A stretch of 54,585 bases of DNA from Flavobacteriia bacterium (GTDB lineage: Bacteria > Bacteroidota > Bacteroidia > Flavobacteriales_D > Crocinitomicaceae): contig CANLGD010000013.1 of the NCBI GenBank assembly GCA_947490145.1, forward strand, positions 1 through 54,585, given 5' to 3'. Made by a program: the position numbers and the translations under genes. Below the pieces are notes generated by a model, which saw only the letters and a list, made by a program, of their open reading frames with translations, was not told the origin of the DNA and did not search any database. Below are positions 1 to 8,697 of this stretch, piece after piece (position 1 is the first letter of the stretch; the number at the start of each line of letters is the position of its first letter).

Positions 1-843
1 GAAAAGGAAGAACTGAAAATTTCATTACGTGAACAATCGCCTTATGCAACAAGAATCCGTTTGCTTTGGCAAGAAATGAGAAAGACCATCTTACTAAATT
101 TGCCCAAACAAAAATTTGAGGTATTAGATAAAGAGGCTTACCTCAAACAAATTGACGACATTTATGTAACGGATGCATATCATTCACTTTCAATTGAAAA
201 ATACAAAGTTACACCGGAACTTATCGAACGTGTTCGATCTGGTCAATGGGATTTAAAAGAAAATGAAGCTGACAAGCAACAACGTGATGCTATGGCAGCT
301 AGAGGATATTGGTTGGCATTTAACGAAGTAAAGAAAAGTATTAGTGAGATTTTAGATGGTCAAAATCCTGGAAAAATAGTTGATGAACAACTATCTAATT
401 GGTATCGAGAATTATTTGCACCTAGTGTTGCAGTTGGTTTGTTAAATCCAGCAGACTTAGCAGGGTATAGGAGGCATCAAGTTTATATCGCGCAATCTAA
501 ACATGTTCCTTTAAATGTAGATGCGATTCGTGATGTTATGCCAGTTTTCTTTGAATTATTAGCACAAGAAGAAAATGCATTTGTTAGAGCTATTTTAGGT
601 CATTTTATTTTTGTTTACATTCATCCGTACATGGACGGAAATGGAAGAATTGGGCGATTTTTAATGAATTCGATGTTGATTTCAGGTAATTATCCATGGA
701 TTGTAATTCCATTAGAGAAAAGGCAAGAATACATGAACGCCTTGGAACAAGCTTCTGTACATCAAGATATTTTGCCTTTAACGAATTTCCTATTAATGTT
801 ATTAGAAGCATCCGCAAATGGAACACCAATTGCTCAGCTTTAA
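1..843 (+). CDS. Fic family protein (5'-truncated by window edge)
   Basis: Fic domain protein, expected to transfer AMP or another phosphate-containing group from a nucleotide to a protein side chain. The core motif HPYMDGNGRIGR is intact at residues 188-199, counting from the TTG at position 61; His188 would be the catalytic base. The frame is open back to base 1, so the true start lies outside the window and the TTG at 61 is internal. An N-terminal helix carries SLSIEK (residues 42-47) where class II Fic proteins have the inhibitory motif [S/T]xxxE[G/N]; the inhibitory Glu46 is present but is followed by Lys. No toxin-antitoxin partner is visible. The gene is followed by a gene-free stretch with its own promoter. 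Family call is firm; the target protein is unknown. Confidence 0.9.
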   Translation, partial: EKEELKISLREQSPYATRIRLLWQEMRKTILLNLPKQKFEVLDKEAYLKQIDDIYVTDAYHSLSIEKYKVTPELIERVRSGQWDLKENEADKQQRDAMAARGYWLAFNEVKKSISEILDGQNPGKIVDEQLSNWYRELFAPSVAVGLLNPADLAGYRRHQVYIAQSKHVPLNVDAIRDVMPVFFELLAQEENAFVRAILGHFIFVYIHPYMDGNGRIGRFLMNSMLISGNYPWIVIPLEKRQEYMNALEQASVHQDILPLTNFLLMLLEASANGTPIAQL

Positions 844-868
844 ATCATTAAATTTACTTGAATTTAAC

Positions 869-898
869 TTGTTTTATGAATCCAATTTTGTATTTTTG
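869..898 (+). promoter_or_regulatory. Bacteroidetes-type promoter with no downstream gene
   Basis: TTG at 869-871, a 19-nt spacer and TATTTTTG at 891-898 match the TTG-N19-TAnnTTTG consensus closely. Transcription would start near 905. It reads into DNA without an ORF that ends in an intrinsic terminator at 1061-1099. Confidence 0.5.
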
Positions 899-904
899 TA
901 GAGC

Positions 905-1100
905 AAAATAAGTTCTTTAAAATACAACAAATTAAGTCAAAATTAATGCAAGTTTTTAAACTAGTTTTTTTTGATTTTTTCTGTATGTAGTTGAATATCA
1001 AGCTAAAAATTATGTCGGAAAAACCCCTCCGACTCCACTGGAACTAATTCAAAAAAGTTCAAAACCCCGCAAATCGTATGATTTACGGGTTTTTTTTTTA
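905..1100 (+). ncRNA. candidate small RNA between fic and meaB
   Basis: A roughly 195-nt unit bounded by a good promoter (869-898) and an intrinsic terminator (1061-1099), with no credible ORF on the plus strand. Inside it are two small inverted repeats: GTCGGA at 1014-1019 with TCCGAC at 1028-1033 around an AAAACCCC loop, and GAACT at 1041-1045 with AGTTC at 1056-1060. The next gene, meaB, lies on the opposite strand, so this is not a 5' leader. Bases 1024-1039 also resemble the 3' end of a tRNA (CCCCTCCGACTCCACT), which could instead mark an integration site. I do not recognise an Rfam family. Expression is inferred, not shown. Confidence 0.35.
1061..1099 (+). terminator. intrinsic terminator of the 905-1100 unit
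   Basis: AAACCC (1062-1067) pairs with GGGTTT (1087-1092) and AAATC (1071-1075) with GATTT (1080-1084) around a GTAT loop, with a small internal bulge. A run of ten T follows the GGG. Confidence 0.65.
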
Positions 1101-1278
1101 TTTTGCAACATTTCTAAAATAGCATAAAAAAACACCCATTATGGTGACCTTATTTTCCCACGAGACTGTTCATTTATACAATAACAAACAGTTTACTTGA
1201 GTTGATTCTGAAATTAAAATAATTACCTTGACTTTTTTTGATAGAATTTTATGTTATCAAGTCAATCGAGCAGAATTT

Positions 1279-2304
1279 TTATTTAAACTTTTCAAATAAA
1301 ATTCTGGCAGCTTCAAATGAACTAATTTTCCCTTCAATTACATTTTCTTTTAGTTTATTTAATTCCTCTTTTAAATTTTTTTGATTGTAAAAGTGATTTA
1401 TGACCAAATTTTTCAAAGATTCATCTAGCCAAAATTTATCTTGAATCTTTCTTTTTTCGAGTAAAAAAGAATTATAAATCATTGTAGTTTGAAAATTTAA
1501 AATAATTTCAATTATTTTTTGGATGTCTTTATTTTCAAAAGAACTACAAGTCATTGATTTTGAAACCCAATTGTTTGGATTTGCAGGAAATAAATGCAAG
1601 GCGTTTTGATATTCTCTTGCTGCTAATTTTGCTTTGTTAATGTTTTCTCCATCGGATTTTGTAACAACTAATAGATCAGCCATTTCCATTATCCCGCGCT
1701 TGATTCCTTGAAGTTCATCACCAGCTCCTGCAAGCATTAATAAAAGAAAAAAATCAACCATTGAATGGACGGTAGTTTCAGATTGTCCAACTCCAACAGT
1801 TTCAATTAAAATAATATCAAAACCTGCGAGTTCACATAGATAAATACTTTCCCGCGTTTTTTTAGCAACTCCACCCAGAGAATCGCCAGCAGCAGAAGGA
1901 CGAATAAAAGCATTTTTGTTGGATGATAATTTTTCCATTCGGGTTTTATCACCCAGTATACTGCCATGCGTTTTTTCACTTGAAGGATCAATAGCTAAAA
2001 CAGCAACTTTTTTTCCAGAATTAATTAATTCTGTCCCAAATGATTCTATAAAAGTACTTTTTCCAACTCCTGGAACACCCGTTATTCCAATTCGAAGAGA
2101 ATTTCCAATGAAAGGTAAACTTAAGCGAATTAATTCTTGGGCATTTTCTTGATCTTCTTTTTTGGTACTTTCAATTAAAGTAATACCTCTTGCTAATGCA
2201 CCAATGTCTCCACTTTTTATTGAGTCAAAAAGTAGTTGGAAATCATATCTTACTTTCCTATTTTCTCTACTTTGTAACCAAGAATTAAGTTTCGTTTGAT
2301 TCAT
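1279..2304 (-). CDS. meaB: methylmalonyl-CoA mutase-associated GTPase MeaB (ArgK family)
   Basis: G3E-family P-loop GTPase that guards and loads adenosylcobalamin-dependent methylmalonyl-CoA mutase in the cytosol. At 341 residues it has the family's normal length. Walker A GVPGVGKST is at residues 76-84, followed by the IDPSS segment, the ETVGVGQSE switch region near residue 168, and TKSDG as the base-specificity motif where relatives have NKxDG. The mutase genes are not in the window, although MeaB is often encoded beside them. It lies 41 bp downstream of amn on the same strand and may be cotranscribed with it. The start is the only Met that gives the usual N-terminal helical region. Confidence 0.92.
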   Translation of the reverse strand: MNQTKLNSWLQSRENRKVRYDFQLLFDSIKSGDIGALARGITLIESTKKEDQENAQELIRLSLPFIGNSLRIGITGVPGVGKSTFIESFGTELINSGKKVAVLAIDPSSEKTHGSILGDKTRMEKLSSNKNAFIRPSAAGDSLGGVAKKTRESIYLCELAGFDIILIETVGVGQSETTVHSMVDFFLLLMLAGAGDELQGIKRGIMEMADLLVVTKSDGENINKAKLAAREYQNALHLFPANPNNWVSKSMTCSSFENKDIQKIIEIILNFQTTMIYNSFLLEKRKIQDKFWLDESLKNLVINHFYNQKNLKEELNKLKENVIEGKISSFEAARILFEKFK

Positions 2305-2345
2305 TTGACAAAAATATTACTTTTTTTAAAAGAAATTAGTTTTTA

Positions 2346-3116
2346 TCAGAATTTCAAATGCTTAACAGTATTTCCGTTATCAATTAATTGCTTTAAGGAT
2401 TTAATTCCAATTTCTAAATGTTTGTCCACAAAATCAGATGAAACTTTAGAATCACTTTCTGAAGTTTTAACTCCTTCTGGAGTCATTGGTTGATCTGAAA
2501 CTAGCAATAATGCCCCAACAGGAATTGAATTTGCAAAGCCAACAGTGAAAACAGTTGCAGTTTCCATATCGATGGCCATTGCACGAATTTTATTCAAATA
2601 TTCTTTAAATTCGTCGTCATGTTCCCAAACTCTTCTGTTTGTTGTGTAACAAGTTCCTGTCCAATAATCACAACCGAAATCACGAATTGTTGTAGAAATT
2701 GCTTTTTGTAAGGCAAAAGATGGTAAAGCTGGAACTTCAGCAGGGAAATAATCATTACTAGTACCTTCACCTCGAATTGCTGCAATTGGAAGAACAAAAT
2801 CACCAACTTCATTCTTCTTTTTCAAACCACCACATTTCCCTAAAAATAAAACTGCTTTTGGTTTAATTGCTGATAATAAATCCATGCAAGTTGCTGCAGA
2901 AGCACTTCCCATTCCAAAATTTATAATGGTAATATTATTTGCAGTGGCACATTGCATAGGTTTCCCAACACCAATGATATCTACAGAGTAATCTTTTGAA
3001 AATTTTTCAACATAATGATGGAAATTACAAATTAATATGTACTGACCAAAATTTTCTAATTTTTCACCCGTATATCTTGGTAACCAATTATCAACGATTT
3101 CTTTTTTTGTTTTCAT
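2346..3116 (-). CDS. amn: AMP nucleosidase, short Bacteroidetes type
   Basis: Phosphorylase-superfamily enzyme that hydrolyses AMP to adenine and ribose 5-phosphate in purine salvage. At 256 residues it matches the short form found in Bacteroidota, which lacks the N-terminal domain of the E. coli enzyme. The glycine-rich stretch with FLGKCGG near residue 94 and AIDMETATVF near residue 186 are the phosphate/ribose-binding and nucleoside-binding signatures of this superfamily. The LLVSDQPMTPEGVK segment near residue 205 is typical of the family. It precedes meaB by 41 bp. Another purine nucleoside phosphorylase activity cannot be excluded by reading alone, but the family assignment is strong. 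Confidence 0.88.
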   Translation of the reverse strand: MKTKKEIVDNWLPRYTGEKLENFGQYILICNFHHYVEKFSKDYSVDIIGVGKPMQCATANNITIINFGMGSASAATCMDLLSAIKPKAVLFLGKCGGLKKKNEVGDFVLPIAAIRGEGTSNDYFPAEVPALPSFALQKAISTTIRDFGCDYWTGTCYTTNRRVWEHDDEFKEYLNKIRAMAIDMETATVFTVGFANSIPVGALLLVSDQPMTPEGVKTSESDSKVSSDFVDKHLEIGIKSLKQLIDNGNTVKHLKF

Positions 3117-3266
3117 ATTTTTAACTATTTATTTAGCTGTTAAAGTTCAAAAAAATACTTAAATTTTGAATCATTTTTCTTGAATTTGAAGCAGTAGTTC
3201 TTCTGATTGTTTTACAAAGATATTAATAAAGATTGTTATTTTTATTACAATTTTAATAAAAAACTG

Positions 3267-5153
3267 TTATTTTTTGAGATAAAATCCTTCTTTAACTTCA
3301 ATTTTTTCTTCCAAAAGCAAATGATTGATAATTTTAATTAACTCACTTTCCACTAAAAAATCGATTTTGCTTAATATTTCTTTTAATGTCATTTGACCAA
3401 TGATTTTTTCTTCAACTAAAATAATTTTTTCAGCATAAGAATACAAAGATTTAGCTTCAGTTCGACAAAAATCACATTTTCCACATTTTGGGGTAGATTG
3501 GCCAAAATAGGCAATTAAAAATTGTGCCCGGCAAACATGTGAGACAAGTAAATTTTTCATCGCTTTCCACCTATTAATTGCAGCTGTTTTCCTATCCAAA
3601 TAAACTTCAGGATTTAATTGCAAATAATTATCAGGAAGACGCTCATGAAGTAGCGTCACCATAGGTAAATCTGACTTTAAAACCAGATCAATAACACCAT
3701 TTTGTTCAAGAAATTTTAATTGATTCTCCAGTTCTTTTTCACTTATATTTAATCTTTTACAAAATTCTTTTTCATTAATTTCAAAGTATTGTTCAAAGAC
3801 ACCTGGATAAGATCTAGAAATCAAAGTTATTAAATTGGAAGATTTTTCATGCGTAATTTGAAAGTTATATAAGACCTTATTTCCAATATTGAATTTTAAT
3901 TTCGTAGGCTGAAAAAAACTTTCTGAAAAAAGTAAATCTCCATTTGTTTCAAGGATTTTTAATGCTTTATAGGTCTCAAAAATATCCAGTTTAAAGGTGG
4001 AGCAAAATTCTTTTATATCTAATGGGTAGCTTTCATTTTCGCCCGAACCGATTGCAATTTTCAAGAAATTACATAAGGCGCGATACGTCGATTTTATCAA
4101 TGGAATAGGAGGGAAGAGCTTTTCATTTTGTTCGTCTGCTTCTTGTATTTCATGTTGCTCATAAAATACAAAAGTTCGCGATTCCATACCGTCTCGTCCT
4201 GCTCGACCTGCTTCTTGAAAATATGCTTCAGGATTATTTGGAAACTCATAATGAATAACATAACGAACATTTGGCTTATCAATTCCCATTCCAAAAGCAT
4301 TTGTAGCAATCATAATTGGAATTTCATCTGAAAGCCAAGCCTTCATCATACTTTCACGGGTAATTTTATCCAAACCTCCGTGATAAATTCCAACCTTATA
4401 TTTTAAATTAATTAAATATTGTGCTAATTCTTTGACGCTTTTTCTCTTTTGACAGTAAATAATTCCTGTGAGATGCTGAAAATTATCAATTGTTTTAGTA
4501 ATCGCATTTAATTTATTTGAAACAGTATAAATTTCATAACTAATATTTGGACGAGAAAAATCTGCTTCAAAAATTTCTGGCTTTTTAAGTTCTAATTGTT
4601 TTATGATATCTGCTTTTACAGTAGTTGTAGCTGTGGCAGTCAAGGCAATCATTGGAACTTCAGGATGAATCTTTCTTAAGTCTGAAATTTTGCGATAAGG
4701 GGGGCGAAAATCATGCCCCCATTCTGAAATACAATGTGCCTCATCGACGACAATCAATGCAATTTTCATCAATTTAAAACGCTCAATAAAAATGCGAGTT
4801 TGCAATCTTTCAGGGGAAGTGTACAAAAAGTCTAAACCACCAAATCGAGCATTATCGAGCGTTATGTCAATTTCTTTGTAACTCATTCCACTTGTAATTG
4901 CTTTTGCACGAATACGTTTTTTTTGCAATTGTTCAACTTGGTCGTTCATCAAAGCAATTAGGGGCGAAATTACAATACATAATCCTTCTCGTGCAAGACC
5001 TGGAACTTGAAAACAAACAGATTTTCCACCACCAGTTGGAAGTAATGCTAGAACATCATTTCCATAAATAACCGAATCAGCAATATCTTCTTGCAAGGGT
5101 CTGAATGAATCAAATCCCCAATATTTTTTTAATATTTCAGTGCTTTGTTGCAA
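3267..5153 (-). CDS. recQ: RecQ-family ATP-dependent DNA helicase
   Basis: Superfamily 2 3'-5' DNA helicase for recombination and repair. Motifs run in order: the RecQ motif 0 region (GFDSFRPLQ, residues 13-21), Walker A TGGGKS (40-45), DEAH (137-140) followed by CISEWGHDFRP, motif III LTATAT, and QEAGRAGRDG as motif VI. A zinc site follows near residues 540-560, with the first Cys in SHVCR and three in CGKCDFC, then a winged-helix region. The protein is 628 residues and has no recognisable HRDC domain, as in other short RecQ proteins of this phylum. It is transcribed divergently from ilvE. A TAnnTTTG-like box lies 30 bp upstream of its start. Confidence 0.93.
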   Translation of the reverse strand: MQQSTEILKKYWGFDSFRPLQEDIADSVIYGNDVLALLPTGGGKSVCFQVPGLAREGLCIVISPLIALMNDQVEQLQKKRIRAKAITSGMSYKEIDITLDNARFGGLDFLYTSPERLQTRIFIERFKLMKIALIVVDEAHCISEWGHDFRPPYRKISDLRKIHPEVPMIALTATATTTVKADIIKQLELKKPEIFEADFSRPNISYEIYTVSNKLNAITKTIDNFQHLTGIIYCQKRKSVKELAQYLINLKYKVGIYHGGLDKITRESMMKAWLSDEIPIMIATNAFGMGIDKPNVRYVIHYEFPNNPEAYFQEAGRAGRDGMESRTFVFYEQHEIQEADEQNEKLFPPIPLIKSTYRALCNFLKIAIGSGENESYPLDIKEFCSTFKLDIFETYKALKILETNGDLLFSESFFQPTKLKFNIGNKVLYNFQITHEKSSNLITLISRSYPGVFEQYFEINEKEFCKRLNISEKELENQLKFLEQNGVIDLVLKSDLPMVTLLHERLPDNYLQLNPEVYLDRKTAAINRWKAMKNLLVSHVCRAQFLIAYFGQSTPKCGKCDFCRTEAKSLYSYAEKIILVEEKIIGQMTLKEILSKIDFLVESELIKIINHLLLEEKIEVKEGFYLKK

Positions 5154-5183
5154 AATGAATTGAAATTATTTTTCAGTAAAACA

Positions 5184-5191
5184 CAAAAATA
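5184..5191 (-). promoter_or_regulatory. -7 box of recQ
   Basis: CAAAAATA on the plus strand is TATTTTTG on the minus strand, matching TAnnTTTG, 30 bp upstream of the recQ start. The -33 element is poor. Confidence 0.35.
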
Positions 5192-5411
5192 CATTAAGAT
5201 TTTTTAAGTTAGATAAAGTTCTAAATTTTTCTTTGTTAAAACTTACTTTTATATCAATTAAACTTTTAGATTTCTTGAAAACAGATTGATTGTTATGCTA
5301 ACATTACTTTTATTTAATTTTCACAAAAAAAATCTTTCATAATAATTTGTAAAACTCATGTTTATGCTAATTATTTTAAATATATTCGCACTTTAAATAA
5401 TGCCTTAAAAC

Positions 5412-5419
5412 TAATTTTG
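5412..5419 (+). promoter_or_regulatory. -7 box of ilvE
   Basis: TAATTTTG matches TAnnTTTG, 11 bp before the ATG at 5431. That implies a very short leader or a start a few codons further in. No clear -33 TTG is present. I see no leader peptide or attenuator in this 277-bp divergent region. Confidence 0.3.
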
Positions 5420-5430
5420 TAAATCTAAAA

Positions 5431-6501
5431 ATGATGCAAGATACACTGAATATAAAAGTAAATGTAACCTCTGAATCGAAAATCAATCAAGTTGATTGGG
5501 AGAATTTACCTTTTGGAAAAGTTTTTTCAGACCACATGTTGGTGATGGAATATGCTGATGGACAATGGCAAGAACCCGTAATCTCTGAATTTGGAGCAAT
5601 CCAATTTCATCCTGCAACTTCTGCAATTCATTATGGTCAGTCTATTTTTGAAGGTCTAAAAGCCTACAAAAATAATAAAGGTGAAGTGAGAATTTTCCGA
5701 CCAGATATGAATGCAAAAAGATTTATTGAATCCAGCGAGCGTATGTGCATGCCAACAATTCCAGAAGATTTATTTGTGGAATGTGTTCGAAAATTAGTTG
5801 AAGTAGATCAAAATTGGATACCGAATCGTGAAGGATATTCCCTATATATTCGTCCATTTATGTTCGCAACTGATGAATTTGTTGGAATTCGTCCTTCTGA
5901 AACTTATAAATTTATTGTTTTTACTTGCCCTGTTGGATCTTATTATACAGAACCTGTAAGAGTTAAAATTGAAGAACATTATTCTCGCGCTGCAGAAGGT
6001 GGAGTTGGAAGAGCAAAAGCCGCTGGAAATTACGGTGCTTCTTTATTTCCTGCAAGAAAAGGTCAAGCTTTAGGATTTCATCAAATGCTTTGGACTGATG
6101 CAAAAACACATACTTTTATTGAGGAATCAGGAACAATGAATATCATGTTTATGATTAATGGTGTTTTGGTAACTCCTTCAGAGGATAGCGATACAATTTT
6201 AAGAGGAATTACGAAAAGAAGTGTTCTTGAAGTGGCTTCTTCTTGGGGGATTCCTGTTGAAGAAAGGAAAGTTACGGTTAAAGAAATCATTGATGGAATA
6301 AAAGATGGTTCAGTTTCAGAATGTTTTGGAGCTGGAACGGCGGCAACAATTGCACATATCGTTAAAATGGGATTCAGAGATGAAACTTTAGACATTAATC
6401 CTATTGAAAACAGAGAATTTTCATTAAAAATGAGTGCTTTTTTAGATGATTTAAAAGCAGGAAAAGTGGAAGATACTTTCGGTTGGACTTTAAAAGTTTA
6501 A
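5431..6501 (+). CDS. ilvE: branched-chain amino acid aminotransferase
   Basis: Class IV PLP-dependent aminotransferase interconverting Leu, Ile and Val with their 2-oxo acids using 2-oxoglutarate. At 356 residues it belongs to the longer BCAT type (class II, like the mitochondrial enzymes). The Schiff-base lysine is K196 in GRAKAAGNYG. HYGQSIFEGLKAY near residue 68, SLYIRPFMFA near 138 and EESGTMNIMF near 231 are further family signatures. The ORF opens with two consecutive ATG codons; either may be used. A strong intrinsic terminator follows at 6527-6556, so ilvE appears monocistronic. The other branched-chain biosynthesis genes are not in the window. Confidence 0.94.
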   Translation: MMQDTLNIKVNVTSESKINQVDWENLPFGKVFSDHMLVMEYADGQWQEPVISEFGAIQFHPATSAIHYGQSIFEGLKAYKNNKGEVRIFRPDMNAKRFIESSERMCMPTIPEDLFVECVRKLVEVDQNWIPNREGYSLYIRPFMFATDEFVGIRPSETYKFIVFTCPVGSYYTEPVRVKIEEHYSRAAEGGVGRAKAAGNYGASLFPARKGQALGFHQMLWTDAKTHTFIEESGTMNIMFMINGVLVTPSEDSDTILRGITKRSVLEVASSWGIPVEERKVTVKEIIDGIKDGSVSECFGAGTAATIAHIVKMGFRDETLDINPIENREFSLKMSAFLDDLKAGKVEDTFGWTLKV

Positions 6502-6526
6502 ATAAGAGAATAAAATATTATTTTTC

Positions 6527-6556
6527 AAAAGCTGTTCAATTTGGACAGCTTTTTTT
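6527..6556 (+). terminator. intrinsic terminator of ilvE
   Basis: AAAAGCTGT (6527-6535) pairs perfectly with ACAGCTTTT (6545-6553) around TCAATTTGG, followed by further T. Its presence argues against translation of ettA starting upstream of it. Confidence 0.85.
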
Positions 6557-6590
6557 GTACTTAGTGTTTTTAAATCCTTTAAATTATCCT

Positions 6591-6598
6591 TATATTTG
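6591..6598 (+). promoter_or_regulatory. -7 box of ettA
   Basis: TATATTTG matches TAnnTTTG, 20 bp upstream of the chosen ATG and just past the ilvE terminator. The -33 element is unclear. Confidence 0.45.
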
Positions 6599-6617
6599 CA
6601 TTTCAAAAAATAATCTT

Positions 6618-8303
6618 ATGGCTGACGATAAAAAAATCATTTTTTCCATGGCTGGAGTTTCAAAAAACACTCCACAAGGAAAACAAATAATTAAAAATAT
6701 TTACATTTCATTTTTCTACGGAGCAAAAATTGGTATTATCGGTTTAAATGGCTCAGGAAAATCTACCGTAATGAAAATTATTGCAGGATTGGATAAATCA
6801 TATTTGGGAGATGTTGTTTTTGCTGATGGATATTCTGTCGGTTATTTAGCTCAAGAACCAGAATTAGATTTGACAAAAACTGTCAAAGAAATCGTAATGG
6901 AAGGAGCTCAAGAAACAGTTGATGTTTTGAAAGAATATGAAGACATTAACAATTCTTTCATGGACGAAGAAATATTGAATGATCCAGACAAAATGGACAA
7001 ATTGATTGCTCGTCAAGGACTTGTTCAAGATAAAATAGATGCTTTAGACGCTTGGGAATTAGACACAAAATTAGAAAGAGCAATGGATGCTTTGCGTTGT
7101 CCACCAGATGATCAATTAATTGAAACGCTTTCTGGGGGAGAAAAAAGACGAGTTGCTTTATGCCGTTTATTATTGCAAAATCCAGATGTATTATTACTAG
7201 ACGAGCCAACGAATCACCTTGATGCTGAATCAATTGACTGGTTAGAACAACATTTACAACAATACAAAGGAACTGTTATTGCTGTAACGCACGATAGATA
7301 TTTCTTAGATAATGTTGCTGGCTGGATTTTAGAATTAGATCGTGGAGAAGGAATCCCATGGAAAGGAAATTATTCTTCTTGGTTAGAGCAAAAAGGAAAT
7401 CGTTTAAAAGAAGAAGAAAAAACTGCTTCGAAACGTCAAAAAATGCTTGCTCAAGAGTTGGATTGGGTACGAATGAATCCAAAAGCGCGTCAAGCAAAAA
7501 GCAAAGCTCGTCTGCAAAATTACGACAGAATGCTTTCTGAAGACTTGAAAGAAAAGGAAGAAACATTGGAGATGCCAATTCCAAACGGACCACGATTGGG
7601 AAATAATGTAATTGATGCAGAACATGTTTCTAAATCTTTTGGAGATAAATTATTGTACGATGATTTGAATTTCAAACTTCCTCCAGCTGGAATTGTAGGA
7701 ATTATCGGACCAAATGGGGCTGGTAAAACGACTATTTTCAAAATGATTATGGATGAATTACAAGCCGATTCAGGTGAATTTAAAGTAGGTGAAACGGTTG
7801 TAATTGGATACGTAGATCAAACGCATAAAGACATTCATGAGGATAAAACTGTTTACGATGTTATTTCCAATGGAGCAGAATACATTGAAATTGGAAATCA
7901 AAAAATCAATGCTCGTGCTTACGTTTCTAAATTTAATTTCAACGGTTCAGATCAAAATAAAAAAGTAGGTATTTTATCTGGTGGTGAAAGAAATCGTTTG
8001 CATTTAGCAATGACTTTAAAAACAGAAGCTAATGTATTACTTTTAGATGAGCCAACTAATGATATAGATGTTAACACTTTGAGGGCTTTAGAAGAAGGAA
8101 TCATGAATTTTGCTGGTTGTGCAGTTGTGATTTCTCATGATAGATGGTTTTTAGACAGAATTTGTACGCATATAATAGCATTTGAAGGTGATTCACAAGT
8201 TTATACCTTTGAAGGTTCTTATTCTGAATACGAAGAAAACCGTAAAAAACGTTTAGGTGATTCGGCTCCTAAAAGAATTAAATATCGAAAATTAGTTAAA
8301 TGA
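6618..8303 (+). CDS. ettA: energy-dependent translational throttle protein EttA (ABC-F)
   Basis: Ribosome-binding ABC-F ATPase that acts at the E site and tunes the first elongation steps to the energy state. It has no membrane segments. Two ABC domains are visible: Walker A GLNGSGKST (residues 42-50), LSGGEKRR and DEPTNHLD in the first; GPNGAGKTT (about 364-372), LSGGERNR and DEPTNDID in the second. A charged linker between them includes RMNPKARQAKSKAR, the P-site tRNA-interaction region. I start at the ATG at 6618 (561 residues) because it gives MADDKKIIFSM, typical of EttA, and follows a promoter-like box. The same frame is open back to 6483, but that segment overlaps ilvE and contains its terminator. 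Confidence 0.94.
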   Translation: MADDKKIIFSMAGVSKNTPQGKQIIKNIYISFFYGAKIGIIGLNGSGKSTVMKIIAGLDKSYLGDVVFADGYSVGYLAQEPELDLTKTVKEIVMEGAQETVDVLKEYEDINNSFMDEEILNDPDKMDKLIARQGLVQDKIDALDAWELDTKLERAMDALRCPPDDQLIETLSGGEKRRVALCRLLLQNPDVLLLDEPTNHLDAESIDWLEQHLQQYKGTVIAVTHDRYFLDNVAGWILELDRGEGIPWKGNYSSWLEQKGNRLKEEEKTASKRQKMLAQELDWVRMNPKARQAKSKARLQNYDRMLSEDLKEKEETLEMPIPNGPRLGNNVIDAEHVSKSFGDKLLYDDLNFKLPPAGIVGIIGPNGAGKTTIFKMIMDELQADSGEFKVGETVVIGYVDQTHKDIHEDKTVYDVISNGAEYIEIGNQKINARAYVSKFNFNGSDQNKKVGILSGGERNRLHLAMTLKTEANVLLLDEPTNDIDVNTLRALEEGIMNFAGCAVVISHDRWFLDRICTHIIAFEGDSQVYTFEGSYSEYEENRKKRLGDSAPKRIKYRKLVK

Positions 8304-8305
8304 AA

Positions 8306-8382
8306 ATAGCTATGAGTTATGAATGTTGGGTTATGAATTAGGTGCAACACTCAAAACTCATAATTCATCACTCATCATTCAA
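8306..8382. repeat. degenerate TTATGAATTATGAGT-type repeat
   Basis: Variants of GAGTTATGAA / GGTTATGAATTA on one side and AACTCATAATTCATCACTCA on the other form an imperfect inverted structure between ettA and the VF530 gene. A shorter copy of the motif (TTATGAATTATGAGTT) occurs at 48019-48034. This looks like a dispersed intergenic repeat with no coding role. Confidence 0.45.
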
Positions 8383-8386
8383 AAAA

Positions 8387-8590
8387 ATGGATCCACTTCA
8401 CGGAATAACCCTAGAAAAAATAGTGACTGAACTGTACGAAAAATATGGCTGGGAACATTTGGGCTATTTGGTTAATATTAATTGTTTTAAAAACAATCCA
8501 ACCATAAAATCAAGTTTGAAATTTTTAAGAAAAACCCCTTGGGCCAGAAAAAAAGTGGAAGATTTGTATATTGAAAGAATTTGTAAATGA
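8387..8590 (+). CDS. VF530-family small DNA-binding protein (DUF2132)
   Basis: A 67-residue protein of the VF530 family (PF09905), whose prototype is from Vibrio fischeri and is described as a double-stranded-DNA-binding fold. The hallmark [11 protein letters not shown] opens the protein, followed by YGWEHLG, then [18 protein letters not shown], the most conserved stretch. I start at the ATG at 8387, because upstream in-frame codons translate the repeat at 8306-8382 and do not resemble the family. It is small and basic. Biological role is not established; I assign family only. It lies 83 bp after ettA with no clear terminator between them. Confidence 0.85.
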   Translation: MDPLHGITLEKIVTELYEKYGWEHLGYLVNINCFKNNPTIKSSLKFLRKTPWARKKVEDLYIERICK

Positions 8591-8624
8591 AACAAGTAAA
8601 GCTCTTTAAATCATAAATAATCGT

Positions 8625-8632
8625 TAAATTTG
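8625..8632 (+). promoter_or_regulatory. -7 box of the 8698 gene
   Basis: TAAATTTG matches TAnnTTTG and would give a leader of about 60 nt before the ATG at 8698. Confidence 0.35.
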
Positions 8633-8697
8633 CCATAAAATTTATTGTGGTATGGAATTTGAAAATGTAATACCAAAATTAATTAAAATATAAAATT

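Noticed and set aside
1129-1195. Weak hairpins (CACC/GGTG and ACTGTT/AACAGT) before the meaB stop
   Set aside because: Short stems or long loops with no T run on either strand; not enough for a terminator call.
6483-6617. In-frame extension of ettA back to 6483
   Set aside because: It overlaps ilvE, runs through its terminator and does not look like EttA; the ATG at 6618 does.
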